DNA of 64,000 bases from Pseudomonas sp. PIC25 (GTDB taxonomy: Bacteria > Pseudomonadota > Gammaproteobacteria > Pseudomonadales > Pseudomonadaceae), in contig NZ_MUJY01000046.1 of the NCBI RefSeq assembly GCF_002286785.1, forward strand, positions 1 through 64,000. Reading direction: 5' to 3'. The notes below the pieces were generated by a model, which worked only from the letters and a program-made list of their open reading frames with translations, had not been told where the DNA came from and made no database searches. Position numbers and translations under genes: made by a program. Shown one piece after another: positions 24,938-33,061 of the stretch. Each line of letters opens with the position of its first letter. The stretch's first letter is position 1.

Positions 24938-25738
24938 ATGGATACCCAAGCCATCCGCGCACAGATGCCGACGCTCGTTGTCGGTCATGTGCCTTCCAAC
25001 GTCCGTTCGTTCAAGTTCAACATCTTCGACGGCCAGCCCAAGGTTTCGACGCTGGGCTTTCACATCGACCCGAAGCCTTTCGAGGGCAAGGTCATCGCCA
25101 CCACCGACGAGGCCATCATCGTCAAGACGGCACGGGCCGAGTTCGCGGTGCTCGATCGCACGCTCGTGACCGAGGTGCCCGACGAAGGCGCCAAGGTGCA
25201 GGTCGAACCCTATGTCAGACGCCGCTTCGACGGTCAGCGGGCGGACACGCCCGAGGAGCAGACCGAGTTCACCGCCGACGGCCAGCCCTACACGGTGAAG
25301 CGGTTCGTGCTCGGGTCCGCACCGGCGAAGCTGCCGATCCCCGAGCCGCGCTGCCCCGAGCTGCAGGAGCTGGTCGACCAACTGGAGCAGTTGCCCGCTC
25401 CCGATGGTTTCCGGCGCATCACCCACATGCTGGTGGATGCCGGTGCGCGGGACATCACCTGGGTTGATCCGCTACCCGCCGACATCATCCGCACGCCGCC
25501 TGCCATCGGCTTCACCGTCGCCACGATGAAGTTCCAGGGTCGCGTCACCGTGCTGTATGAGCGTGGCCTCGACCTCTACGCGGTGGAGCTGCACCACGAC
25601 GGCGAGCTGATCGAACGGGTCGATGAGGTGTTCTTCGACACCCTCGGCGAGACGCTGGAACGGCTGATCGACGACGGGAGTTGGCGGCGCATCCGCGTGC
25701 AGTGCCTGTTGTCGGGTCGCAAGGCTGTCCGGCACTGA
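24938..25738 (+). CDS. Conserved ICE protein, unrecognised
   Basis: A 266-residue protein starting MDTQAIRAQMPTLVVGHVPS after ACAAGGAGTC. The N-terminal half is strand-rich (VSTLGFHIDPKPFEGKVIAT), as in a beta-barrel or KOW-like fold. The C-terminal half (about 130-266) is a separate alpha/beta domain ending DDGSWRRIRVQCLLSGRKA. No catalytic motif is recognised. It has its own structured leader (copy B), so it is probably expressed as a separately regulated unit. Confidence 0.7.
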   Translation: MDTQAIRAQMPTLVVGHVPSNVRSFKFNIFDGQPKVSTLGFHIDPKPFEGKVIATTDEAIIVKTARAEFAVLDRTLVTEVPDEGAKVQVEPYVRRRFDGQRADTPEEQTEFTADGQPYTVKRFVLGSAPAKLPIPEPRCPELQELVDQLEQLPAPDGFRRITHMLVDAGARDITWVDPLPADIIRTPPAIGFTVATMKFQGRVTVLYERGLDLYAVELHHDGELIERVDEVFFDTLGETLERLIDDGSWRRIRVQCLLSGRKAVRH

Positions 25739-25748
25739 TCTCCCAGCA

Positions 25749-25773
25749 GCTTCCCGCCTTCGCGGCGGGAAGC
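25749..25773 (+). other. Spacer hairpin before the DUF3085 gene
   Basis: GCTTCCCGCC-TTCGC-GGCGGGAAGC, a perfect 10-bp stem followed by CTCTCTTCC and then the TGGAGATCACACCT ribosome-binding region. Confidence 0.6.
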
Positions 25774-25804
25774 CTCTCTTCCTGCCTCCCTGGAGATCAC
25801 ACCT

Positions 25805-26170
25805 ATGACTGTTCGATTCAAAGGCACGGAGCTGCGGCCCGTGCTCGCCGAAGCGGTGGCGAATCAATGCCGCGTCATCCGGGTCAAGGATCAGGGCGTG
25901 TACTTCCTGGCCGAGTGCGGCGAGCGCCGACCCGATGGTCGCCAGAAGACCATCGCCTATGCCGCCGGTTGCAACCCGGATGTCGATGCCTTCGACGACT
26001 GGTGGGAACTGGCGCGTGCCGAGTTCGGTGGCGACGACTTCGGCGAGTTCTTCGATCCGCAGGAGGGCGTGTTTGCGCGCATCCTGCGCAGCGAGGACGA
26101 CCTCGACGTGTCCGCCACCGCGACACACCTGTCGCTGCAGGCGGTTCCTCCCACGCCCAGCGGTAACTGA
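25805..26170 (+). CDS. DUF3085 family protein
   Basis: A 121-residue protein with the DUF3085 pattern: MTVRFKGTELRPVLAEAVAN, then VKDQGVYFLAECGERRPDG and an acidic stretch DDWWELARAEFGGDDFGEF. The family is common in ICEs and large plasmids of proteobacteria and has no assigned activity. It follows the 24938 gene after a perfect spacer hairpin, and a terminator-like hairpin follows it. Confidence 0.72.
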   Translation: MTVRFKGTELRPVLAEAVANQCRVIRVKDQGVYFLAECGERRPDGRQKTIAYAAGCNPDVDAFDDWWELARAEFGGDDFGEFFDPQEGVFARILRSEDDLDVSATATHLSLQAVPPTPSGN

Positions 26171-26182
26171 CCGCCCATCCCT

Positions 26183-26210
26183 GGCCCCCGCTCCGGGGGC
26201 CTCTTTCTTC
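26183..26210 (+). terminator. Intrinsic terminator-like hairpin
   Basis: GGCCCCC-GCTCC-GGGGGCC followed by TCTTTCTTCC after the DUF3085 gene, just upstream of leader-RNA copy C. Confidence 0.7.
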
Positions 26211-26281
26211 CCGGCAATGCGGACAGCCGCGAGTGCCGATTGCCGCTCGCCTGCGCGCCGTCCCGGCGCCACGCTTCCGGC

Positions 26282-26360
26282 CATGTTCCGCTGACGTCCG
26301 TCAGCGACATGCCCAGGCAGCCACGATCTTCAAGGCTGCGACGCGGTTCCGACCGCGTTG
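26282..26360 (+). ncRNA. Structured leader RNA motif, copy C (DUF3577-gene leader)
   Basis: Hairpin 1 CATGT..CGCTGAC/GTCAGCG..ACATG (26282-26311), hairpin 2 GCAGCC/GGCTGC (26317-26339, compensating change against GCAGTC/GACTGC in A and B) and hairpin 3 ACGCGGT/ACCGCGT. A further hairpin GCCATCG/CGATGGC lies inside a GCATC/GATGC pairing by about 26427. It precedes a DUF3577 gene; a 'DUF3577 RNA motif' upstream of such genes has been described (Weinberg et al. 2017, from memory) and may be this one. Confidence 0.65.
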
Positions 26361-26514
26361 ATCACCCCAGTTCGCACCGGCATCCATGCGCGAACGGCCA
26401 TCGGTTCTCGATGGCGATGCCACCAAGCTGTTCCATCAACCCACGCGGGGGTTCCACACCTTCCCCGCCTTGGGTCGGGTGTGTCTCCGCCTCATTGTTC
26501 CCAGGAGATTCACC

Positions 26515-27066
26515 ATGACCACTTCCAACGAAAAGTCCTACTTCGATCTGCACATCACCGGCCTCGGGTACCTCAATCGCATCCGCGAAGTGAAGCCCAA
26601 GAAAGGCGATGCGTTCCTGGCCTGCGACATCGCGGCTCTGAACGGTCCCAGCGATGACGTCTCGTATGTGCGTTTCGACACGCGCGTATCGGGATCGGAA
26701 GCGCAGCACCTGGTGCGCCGCTGCATTCAGGCGGTCGACGCCGAGAAGAAGGTGATGATCGGCTTCCGCATGGGCGACCTGTGGACCGACACCTTCACCT
26801 ACTCCAAGGGCAAGCGTGCCGGCGAGCAGGGTGTGAGCCTCAAGGCCCGCCTGCTGTTCGTCAGTTGGATCAAGGTCGACGGCAAGCTCGTCTACAAGGC
26901 CGAGCCCAAGCCGACCGAGACCGACGAGCGGGACCCGGAAGTCCCTGTGACGTCCGACGCGCCCGCTGCGCAGCAAGCCTCGGCACCGGAACCTTCCGAG
27001 CCCGTCGCCGATGCTGCCGACGACGCAGCCGATGCCCCCGCATTGGCCGTTGCCGAGTCGTTCTGA
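26515..27066 (+). CDS. DUF3577 / STY4534 family ICE replication protein
   Basis: A 183-residue protein opening with TTSNEKSYFDLHITGLGYLN, then RIREVKPKKGDAFLACDIAA, the hallmark of STY4534/DUF3577 proteins; the fold resembles an OB/SSB-like domain. The last 55 residues are acidic and Ala/Pro-rich, like an SSB tail (inference). It starts after CCCAGGAGATTCACC. The long structured leader in front suggests post-transcriptional control. Confidence 0.85.
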   Translation: MTTSNEKSYFDLHITGLGYLNRIREVKPKKGDAFLACDIAALNGPSDDVSYVRFDTRVSGSEAQHLVRRCIQAVDAEKKVMIGFRMGDLWTDTFTYSKGKRAGEQGVSLKARLLFVSWIKVDGKLVYKAEPKPTETDERDPEVPVTSDAPAAQQASAPEPSEPVADAADDAADAPALAVAESF

Positions 27067-27071
27067 TCCGC

Positions 27072-27093
27072 AAGGCCCCATCCCCGGGGCCTT
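27072..27093 (+). other. Spacer hairpin before the DUF3275 gene
   Basis: AAGGCCCC-ATCCCC-GGGGCCTT, then GTCTTCTCTTCG and an AGCAGGAGA ribosome-binding site. Confidence 0.55.
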
Positions 27094-27121
27094 GTCTTCT
27101 CTTCGTCAGCAGGAGACCTTC

Positions 27122-27733
27122 ATGATCACCATCCCCGGCCAACTGGCCATCAAGACCATCCACGGCAGGAACGGCGACTTCAACGTCGGCCGCCTGGCGA
27201 CCTCAATCGGCGAGTTCGTCGTGAAGAACGCCGAACTCGATCAGTACCGCGAGGGCAAGTACGACGGTGATTTCGCCATCGTCGAGATTCGCCCCTCCAC
27301 GTACAACGCCAACGGCCGCATGGTCATCGAGATCCGCGCCCATCTGGGCGGGATGACGCTGTCCAACATCGACGCCCTGAGCCGCGACGAAGCCCGCCGG
27401 CTGAGTCCGCAGGAAGTCGATCCGATCGACGAGGAGGCGCAGGCGCCCGTGCCGGCAACGCCCCCGGCCAAGCCGAAGGCGAAGCCGCGCAGTCCGCGCG
27501 ATCCCCTGGTCGATACCACGCCGTTCGGCAGCGAACCGGCTCCCGTGTCCGCTGCGGCCTCGGCCGAGGCAGACGACGCGGCGCTGTTCGGTGCCTTGTG
27601 GCCCCTGGGCGAGACCGTGAAGCTCGATGCGACCGTGGATCGTCGTGTGCTGCGTCAGCAGCGCGACCGTCTCGACAAGCTGGGCTACGAGTTCGCTCCG
27701 CTGTCCCAGGACTGGCACCTCCAAGCTGCCTGA
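27122..27733 (+). CDS. DUF3275 family ICE protein
   Basis: A 203-residue protein. The N-terminal domain (about 1-90; IKTIHGRNGDFNVGRLATSI, then AIVEIRPSTYNANGRMVIEI) is the DUF3275 signature, a beta-rich fold. A Pro/Ala/Lys linker (about 110-155) connects to a C-terminal helical part (LDATVDRRVLRQQRDRLDKL). It is found next to DUF3577 in this ICE family. Function unknown; a nucleic-acid-binding accessory role is plausible from context. Confidence 0.8.
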   Translation: MITIPGQLAIKTIHGRNGDFNVGRLATSIGEFVVKNAELDQYREGKYDGDFAIVEIRPSTYNANGRMVIEIRAHLGGMTLSNIDALSRDEARRLSPQEVDPIDEEAQAPVPATPPAKPKAKPRSPRDPLVDTTPFGSEPAPVSAAASAEADDAALFGALWPLGETVKLDATVDRRVLRQQRDRLDKLGYEFAPLSQDWHLQAA

Positions 27734-27767
27734 TCCATCCGCCGCCTCGCGCGGCATACCGCCACCC

Positions 27768-27801
27768 GCCGGGGTTCTCCCCCGACGGGGAGGGCTCCGG
27801 C
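27768..27801 (+). other. Nested spacer hairpin before the 27823 gene
   Basis: GCCGG/CCGGC with nested CTCCCC/GGGGAG, followed by CTTTTCTTC and AAGGAGA. Confidence 0.55.
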
Positions 27802-27822
27802 CTTTTCTTCAAGGAGACCCTC

Positions 27823-28188
27823 ATGGGCTGGACCTTCGTTCGTCAGACGCGCGATCAGTTGATCCGCGAGCTGCTCGCTCCGCAGGCGTCCGAACGCGCT
27901 TGCTGCGAAGTCATCGACCACACGCTGGACGGCGACGTTCTGTGGACCGTGGTTCGCGTCACCGCCAGGCAGGCGGGCGTCATGGGCCTCGCGGCCGGTG
28001 AGTCCGTCTGCTACATCGGCTGCCATCTGCTGGAAAGCTCGGGCGGCGATTGGGGCTACAAGTCCCTCGATGAGTCCGTGCATCCGTACTACTACTCGTG
28101 CCCGCTGCGCTATCTCGACATGGCGCCGGTGCAAAGCCCCGAGTGGCGCGAGCGGGTTCACCGCTTCCATGCGGGACGCGCTGTCTAG
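27823..28188 (+). CDS. Small ICE protein (DUF6927-like)
   Basis: A 121-residue protein (MGWTFVRQTRDQLIRELLAP, then VLWTVVRVTARQAGVMGLA). YIGCHLLESSGGDWGYKSLD, then ESVHPYYYSCPLRYLDMAP is very aromatic and conserved-looking. The DUF6927 label is from general recognition and not certain. It starts after AAGGAGACCC. Function unknown. Confidence 0.7.
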   Translation: MGWTFVRQTRDQLIRELLAPQASERACCEVIDHTLDGDVLWTVVRVTARQAGVMGLAAGESVCYIGCHLLESSGGDWGYKSLDESVHPYYYSCPLRYLDMAPVQSPEWRERVHRFHAGRAV

Positions 28189-28219
28189 CGGCACGCATCT
28201 TCCTTCACCCAACCGGGGC

Positions 28220-28248
28220 GAGCATGGCCCCGCGGGCTGTGGTTGCTC
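28220..28248 (+). other. Nested spacer hairpin before the 28273 gene
   Basis: GAGCA/TGCTC with inner GCCC/GGGC, followed by a pyrimidine run and AAGAGGA. Confidence 0.5.
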
Positions 28249-28272
28249 CTTCATTTCCAAGAGGACATCACC

Positions 28273-28923
28273 ATGCCTGCACCTTCTTCCGCGAAACCGC
28301 TGTACCGCATCGACGAATGCCCCGACCTCATGGCCGACGGTTGCGTTGGTGACGAGCAGGGCAATCTCGTCTTTCTCTCGATCTGGGCGCGCGACACCGC
28401 CGTTCAGGAGTTCCTCGCCCGCCTGACCCTCGGCCGGGATGAACAGGGGCTGGACCAGTTCCACGTCATCACTGAGCAGGGCGCATCCATCCCGGTCTTC
28501 GTCGGCAACGTCGAGAACCTGGAAAAGCGCATCACCCGCGCCTATCGGCGAACACTGTTCGGTTCGCTGACGAATGTGTGGCTGTTCGATCGTCGCTGCG
28601 TGAAGCCAGACAAGGCCAACGCCAGCGCGCTGGCGCTTCTGCCCAGGGATTCCGCTCACCGGCTCGACCGGCTGTGGACGCTGGTGCAGGACACCTGCCC
28701 GCTGCCACTGCTCGACCACTGGCGTGACACCGTGCTGGAGCTGTTGCAGACACGGCAGATGCTGACCGGTCTTCCCTTGGCCCTCGGGCCGCTGGAAGGC
28801 CATCGGCTGGCCCTCGATGTCCCGGCGCTGACGAAGGCGTTGGGCGAGCTGATCCGCAACGGCACCCTCGGCGCCACGCAGTACGAACTGGCCGCGAACG
28901 CACCGCTTCGGCGTGTGGCGTGA
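28273..28923 (+). CDS. Conserved ICE protein, unrecognised
   Basis: A 216-residue soluble protein starting MPAPSSAKPLYRIDECPDLM after AAGAGGACATCACC. The first half is alpha/beta; the second is helical (RLDRLWTLVQDTCPLPLLDH). No motif of a known enzyme is visible. It belongs to the standard small-gene run preceding the DUF6094-like and helicase genes. Function unknown. Confidence 0.7.
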   Translation: MPAPSSAKPLYRIDECPDLMADGCVGDEQGNLVFLSIWARDTAVQEFLARLTLGRDEQGLDQFHVITEQGASIPVFVGNVENLEKRITRAYRRTLFGSLTNVWLFDRRCVKPDKANASALALLPRDSAHRLDRLWTLVQDTCPLPLLDHWRDTVLELLQTRQMLTGLPLALGPLEGHRLALDVPALTKALGELIRNGTLGATQYELAANAPLRRVA

Positions 28924-28934
28924 GCCATCTCCAT

Positions 28935-28954
28935 GGGCATGCGCGCGCGCGTGC
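28935..28954 (+). other. Spacer hairpin before the 28988 gene
   Basis: GGGCA/TGCCC around an alternating GC core, followed by GCCTTCCCTC and CCAGGAGA. Confidence 0.45.
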
Positions 28955-28987
28955 CCGCCTTCCCTCATCCATCACCAGGAGAAATCC

Positions 28988-30097
28988 ATGGCACTCATGT
29001 TTCCGCGCCTGGCGCGCAATTTCATTCGTAACGGCTACTTCCCCACCGACGAGCCGACGCTGGAGCGGGCCTTGTCCGCACTGGCGCCGTCTCCCGGCTC
29101 CATGTCCATCCTCGATCCCTGCGCCGGCGAAGGCGTGGCGATTGCCGAAGCCGCCCACGCCCTCGGGCGCGAGCAGGTCCAGGCCTTCGCCGTTGAGTAC
29201 GACGCCGAGCGTGCCAGCCACGCACGGCAACTGGTCGATCGCTGCATCCACGGTGACCTGATGGACACGCTGATCTCGCGCCAGTCCTTCGGGCTGCTGT
29301 GGCTGAACCCGCCGTATGGCGACCTGAGCAAGGACGTGAACGGCAACATCGGCTATCAGGGCCAGGGCCGTGCGCGGCTGGAAAAGCTGTTCTATCAGTG
29401 CGCGCTGCCGCTGCTGCAGTACGGCGGCGTGCTGATCTTCATCGTGCCGTCCTACGTGCTCGACCCCGAGCTGGTCGGATGGCTGACGCGCCACTTCGCC
29501 GACCTGCGCATCTACCGTGCGGTGGAAACGCAGTTCAAGCAGGTGGTGATCTTCGGTCGCAGGATTCGTCAACGCGACCAGGCGTCGGAGTCGGTCAAAG
29601 CCGTGCGCGGTCTGCTGCTGCAGATCGGACAGGGCGACGCCGAAGCCGAGGAACTGCCGCTCGAATGGCCGTTCCTGCCGTACACCGTCCCTGCCAGCCC
29701 GGCCGAGCCGGAGCACTTCTATCGCGTGACGATGGAGCCCGAGCAGTTCGCCGATGAAGTCGGCCGGCTGCAAGGACTCTGGCCGGCGCTCGATACGCAC
29801 CTGGGCGCCGCGCAGCAATCGCTGCGTCCGCCCGCGCGGGCCTTGTCGCACTGGCATCTCGCCCTGGCCTTGGCCGCAGGCGCGATCTCCGGCGTGGTGA
29901 AGTCCAGGACCGGGCGCGTGCTGGTCGTCAAAGGTGATACCCACAAGGAGAAGACCCTCCAGACGGAATACACCGAGCGCGACGATGGCTCCGTGGCCGA
30001 GACGCGCATCCTCACCGACAAGTTCGTGCCGGTCATTCGTGCGTGGGACTTGACGCTGGGCTCGCCCACGTGGGGCGAAGTGCTGACCATCCGCTGA
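28988..30097 (+). CDS. DUF6094-like protein with SAM-methyltransferase fold
   Basis: A 369-residue protein. SAM-binding motif I is DPCAGEGVAIAEAA (residues 43-56) and the catalytic motif is NPPY at 107-110, as in N6-adenine methyltransferases. The C-terminal 130 residues are a separate domain. The gene is a fixed part of the small-gene run rather than of a restriction cassette. It may methylate element DNA to evade host restriction, or be an inactive relative; sequence alone does not settle this. It starts after ACCAGGAGAAATCC. Confidence 0.78.
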   Translation: MALMFPRLARNFIRNGYFPTDEPTLERALSALAPSPGSMSILDPCAGEGVAIAEAAHALGREQVQAFAVEYDAERASHARQLVDRCIHGDLMDTLISRQSFGLLWLNPPYGDLSKDVNGNIGYQGQGRARLEKLFYQCALPLLQYGGVLIFIVPSYVLDPELVGWLTRHFADLRIYRAVETQFKQVVIFGRRIRQRDQASESVKAVRGLLLQIGQGDAEAEELPLEWPFLPYTVPASPAEPEHFYRVTMEPEQFADEVGRLQGLWPALDTHLGAAQQSLRPPARALSHWHLALALAAGAISGVVKSRTGRVLVVKGDTHKEKTLQTEYTERDDGSVAETRILTDKFVPVIRAWDLTLGSPTWGEVLTIR

Positions 30098-30140
30098 TCG
30101 CTGTTCCCTGACGGTTCGCCGTCGCTTTCATCCACCCACC

Positions 30141-30174
30141 GGGGTCACGTTGCCCCGATGGGGTGCCGTGGCCC
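30141..30174 (+). other. Nested spacer hairpin before the 30199 gene
   Basis: GGG/CCC, CACG/CGTG and CCCC/GGGG are nested in one stem, followed by GCTTTTCC and AAAGGAG. Confidence 0.55.
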
Positions 30175-30198
30175 GCTTTTCCGAAAGGAGAAACCACC

Positions 30199-30504
30199 AT
30201 GGCACTCGCAATCCTCAACCTCGCGTCACAAGCACGCTTTTCGCCCGGGCAGGTGGTCATGACCGCCGGCGTCGACGAGCTGGTCCGACAGGGCCGGCTC
30301 AACCCCACGCCGTACCTGAGCCGCCATCTTCATGGCGAATGGGGCGACCTGAGCGACAGCGATCGGCGGCAGAACGACGCCGCGCTGAAGTCTGGCGAGG
30401 ATCGTCTGTTCTCGTCCTACCAGGTCACGCGCGACCTGAAGCTCTGGATCATCACCGAATGGGATCGCAGCGTCACCACACTGCTGCTGCCCAGCGAATA
30501 CTGA
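30199..30504 (+). CDS. Small ICE protein, unrecognised
   Basis: A 101-residue protein (MALAILNLASQARFSPGQVV, then LVRQGRLNPTPYLSRHLHGE). The C-terminal YQVTRDLKLWIITEWDRSVT, then TLLLPSEY is shared by small proteins of many large plasmids and ICEs, sometimes called plasmid-related proteins. It starts after GAAAGGAGAAACCACC. Function unknown. Confidence 0.75.
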   Translation: MALAILNLASQARFSPGQVVMTAGVDELVRQGRLNPTPYLSRHLHGEWGDLSDSDRRQNDAALKSGEDRLFSSYQVTRDLKLWIITEWDRSVTTLLLPSEY

Positions 30505-30546
30505 TCCGCATCCAGCGGCCTCGCGCCGCTTCTTTCTTCCCACCCA

Positions 30547-30584
30547 GGGGCATGTCACCGCCCCGTGGGGGAGGTGCATGCCCC
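30547..30584 (+). other. Nested spacer hairpin before the helicase gene
   Basis: Three perfectly nested stems: GGGGCATG/CATGCCCC, CACC/GGTG and CCCC/GGGG. The TTTGGAG ribosome-binding site follows. Confidence 0.6.
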
Positions 30585-30603
30585 ATTGCTTTGGAGCATC
30601 ACC

Positions 30604-32874
30604 ATGTCCCTCGATCTCGAAACCGTTCCCGAAACCGCTGTGCAGGGCGACCTGCTCGAAGCGGCCGCTTCACCCCTCACGCTCAGCCTGCAGGACTTCG
30701 TGTCCGAGTTCGGCGACGAGCTGCTCGACTCGCTCAACCGCGCCAATCCTCCGGTCTACACCGGCCAGGTGCGGGTGCATCGGCAACTGATCCTCGCCGC
30801 GCTCAAGCGCAAGCTGTTCCCGGCGCAAGCCGATGTGGTCCACGCTGTCACCGAGCTGTTGGTCGATCGCGGCGAACGCGCCGCGATCGTCAATGGCGAG
30901 ATGGGCTGCGGCAAGACGACGGTGGGTATTGCCACCGCCGCCGTACTCAATGCCGAAGGCTACCGCCGTACCTTGGTTCTGTCTCCGCCGCACCTGGTCT
31001 ACAAGTGGCGGCGCGAGATCCAGGAGACGGTGGCCGGTGCCAAGGTCTGGGTGCTCAACGGCCCGGACACGCTGGTGAAGCTGCTGAAACTGCGTGAGCA
31101 GTTGGGCGTGCCGGCGCAGGGCCAGGAGTTCTTCGTCCTGGGCCGCGTGCGGATGCGGATGGGGTTCCACTGGAAGCCTGTCTTCGTTCGGCGGCGCACG
31201 CCTCACGGCGACGTGGGGGCCTGCCCGGATTGCGGCCACATCATCACCGACCTCGACGGCGAGCCGATCAACCCGGTCGAGCTGGAAGCCGAGGAGTCCC
31301 GCCGCAAATGCAGCCACTGCCGTGCACCGCTGTGGTCGTTGATCCGTCCCAGAGGTCTGTCCGCCAGCGACCAGTCCTCGACCGTGCTCAAGGCGCTGAA
31401 GCGTATTCCAACCATCGGGGAAGTCACCGCGCAGAAGCTGATGCAGAAGTTCGGCGACGCCTTCCTCGCGTCGATGCTCGGGGACAACATCCACGAGTTC
31501 ATCAACCTGATGGATGGCAACGGCGAGCTGGTCTTCTCGGACCGGCAAGCCCATCGCATGGAACGTGCGATGGCCAACATGGAGTTCGGCTTCGGCGAGG
31601 GCGGCTACCAGCCGTCCGAGTTCATCAAGAGGCAGCTTCCCCAAGGCACGTTCGACCTGCTCATCGCCGACGAGGCGCACGAGTACAAGAACGGCGGCTC
31701 CGCACAGGGCCAGGCCATGGGGGTGTTGGCGGCCAAGGCGCGCAAGACGCTGCTGCTCACCGGCACACTGATGGGCGGCTACGGCGACGACCTGTTCCAC
31801 CTGCTGTTCCGAGCCCTGCCGGGGCGGATGATCGAAGATGGCTACCGGCCGACGAAGAACGGCAGCATGACGTCGGCCGCGATGGCGTTCATGCGCGATC
31901 ACGGGGTGCTCAAGGACATCTATTCCGAGAGCACCGGCACGGCGCACAAGACGGCCAAGGGCACCAAGGTATCCGTGCGCACGGTCAAGGCGCCGGGCTT
32001 CGGTCCCAAGGGCGTACTGCGTTGCGTCCTGCCGTTCACGGTCTTCCTCAAGTTGAAGGACATCGGTGGCAACGTGCTGCCGCCCTACGACGAGGAGTTC
32101 CGCGAAGTCGCGATGGACACGGCGCAAGCTGCGGCCTATCGCGATCTGGCGGGTCGCCTGACCCAGGAGCTGAAGCAGGCCCTGGCGAAGCGCGACACAA
32201 CGCTGCTCGGTGTGGTCCTCAACGTGCTGCTGGCCTGGCCGGACTGCTGCTTCCGGTCGGAAACGGTGGTGCATCCGCGCACGCGCAACACCTTGGCGTT
32301 CGTTCCGGCTCAGTTCAACGAGCTGGAAGTGATGCCCAAGGAACGCGAGCTGATCGAGATCTGCAAGCAGGAGAAAGCAGAAGGTCGCAAGACCCTGGTC
32401 TATTCGGTCTACACCGGCACGCGCGACACCACGTCGCGTTTGAAGGTGCTGCTGGAGCAGGAAGGCTTCAAGGTGGCGGTACTGCGCGCGAGCGTGGATG
32501 CCTCCCGCCGGGAAGACTGGATCGCCGAGCAGTTGGACCGTGGCATCGACGTGCTCATCACCAATCCCGAGCTGGTGAAAACCGGCCTGGACCTGCTGGA
32601 GTTCCCGACCATCGTGTTCCTCCAGTCCGGCTACAACGTGTATTCGTTGCAGCAGGCCGCCCGGCGCTCATGGCGCATCGGCCAGAAGCAGCCGGTGCGC
32701 GTGATCTACCTCGGCTACGCCAACTCCTCGCAGATGACCTGCCTGGGGTTGATGGCCCGGAAGATCATGGTGTCGCAGAGCACGTCGGGCGACGTGCCCG
32801 AGTCCGGACTCGATGTCCTGAACCAGGACGGCGACTCGGTGGAGGTGGCACTGGCTCGGCAGTTGGTGCATTGA
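30604..32874 (+). CDS. SNF2-type DEAD/DEAH helicase of the ICE core
   Basis: A 756-residue superfamily 2 helicase. Walker A is MGCGKTTVG around Lys104, the DEAH box is at 356-359 (IADEAHEYKNG), and the C-terminal helicase motif VI is QQAARRSWRIGQKQP (near 680). A four-cysteine zinc site (Cys207, Cys210, Cys236, Cys239) and a helix-hairpin-helix-like segment (KRIPTIGEVTAQKLMQKFG) are inserted between motifs I and II. It is the last gene of the small-gene run in this ICE class, with a strong terminator after it. It probably remodels DNA-protein complexes in element replication or maintenance. Confidence 0.88.
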   Translation: MSLDLETVPETAVQGDLLEAAASPLTLSLQDFVSEFGDELLDSLNRANPPVYTGQVRVHRQLILAALKRKLFPAQADVVHAVTELLVDRGERAAIVNGEMGCGKTTVGIATAAVLNAEGYRRTLVLSPPHLVYKWRREIQETVAGAKVWVLNGPDTLVKLLKLREQLGVPAQGQEFFVLGRVRMRMGFHWKPVFVRRRTPHGDVGACPDCGHIITDLDGEPINPVELEAEESRRKCSHCRAPLWSLIRPRGLSASDQSSTVLKALKRIPTIGEVTAQKLMQKFGDAFLASMLGDNIHEFINLMDGNGELVFSDRQAHRMERAMANMEFGFGEGGYQPSEFIKRQLPQGTFDLLIADEAHEYKNGGSAQGQAMGVLAAKARKTLLLTGTLMGGYGDDLFHLLFRALPGRMIEDGYRPTKNGSMTSAAMAFMRDHGVLKDIYSESTGTAHKTAKGTKVSVRTVKAPGFGPKGVLRCVLPFTVFLKLKDIGGNVLPPYDEEFREVAMDTAQAAAYRDLAGRLTQELKQALAKRDTTLLGVVLNVLLAWPDCCFRSETVVHPRTRNTLAFVPAQFNELEVMPKERELIEICKQEKAEGRKTLVYSVYTGTRDTTSRLKVLLEQEGFKVAVLRASVDASRREDWIAEQLDRGIDVLITNPELVKTGLDLLEFPTIVFLQSGYNVYSLQQAARRSWRIGQKQPVRVIYLGYANSSQMTCLGLMARKIMVSQSTSGDVPESGLDVLNQDGDSVEVALARQLVH

Positions 32875-32889
32875 GTTCGACGAGCTTTC

Positions 32890-32917
32890 GCGGCCCCTTC
32901 GGGGGCCGCTGTTTTTT
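32890..32917 (+). terminator. Intrinsic terminator of the ICE maintenance block
   Basis: GCGGCCCC-TTCG-GGGGCCGC followed by TGTTTTTT, 15 bp after the helicase stop. A second hairpin CGATTGGAG/CTCCAATCG at 32932-32963 lies between it and the convergent STAND gene. Confidence 0.88.
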
Positions 32918-33061
32918 ACTCGTTCAACTTGCGATTGGAGCCGGGAATGAGGGACTCCAATCGACCCACCACGGTCGTTCAGGCTGATGCCACGAGGGCG
33001 TCTCTTGCTCGGCCACAGCGCTCATACGACCGGATGTCAGTATCGGTCGGCAGTGAGCCGG

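Noticed and set aside
22812-26360. Conserved peptide similar to MPRQSRSSRLRRG in a frame across all three leader RNAs
   Set aside because: The peptide arises from conserved RNA sequence: the changes between copies keep base pairing rather than amino acids (for example Ser to Pro), and the frames have no common start or stop.
28988-30097. Restriction-modification methyltransferase
   Set aside because: It has a methyltransferase fold but is part of the conserved ICE small-gene run with no adjacent restriction enzyme.
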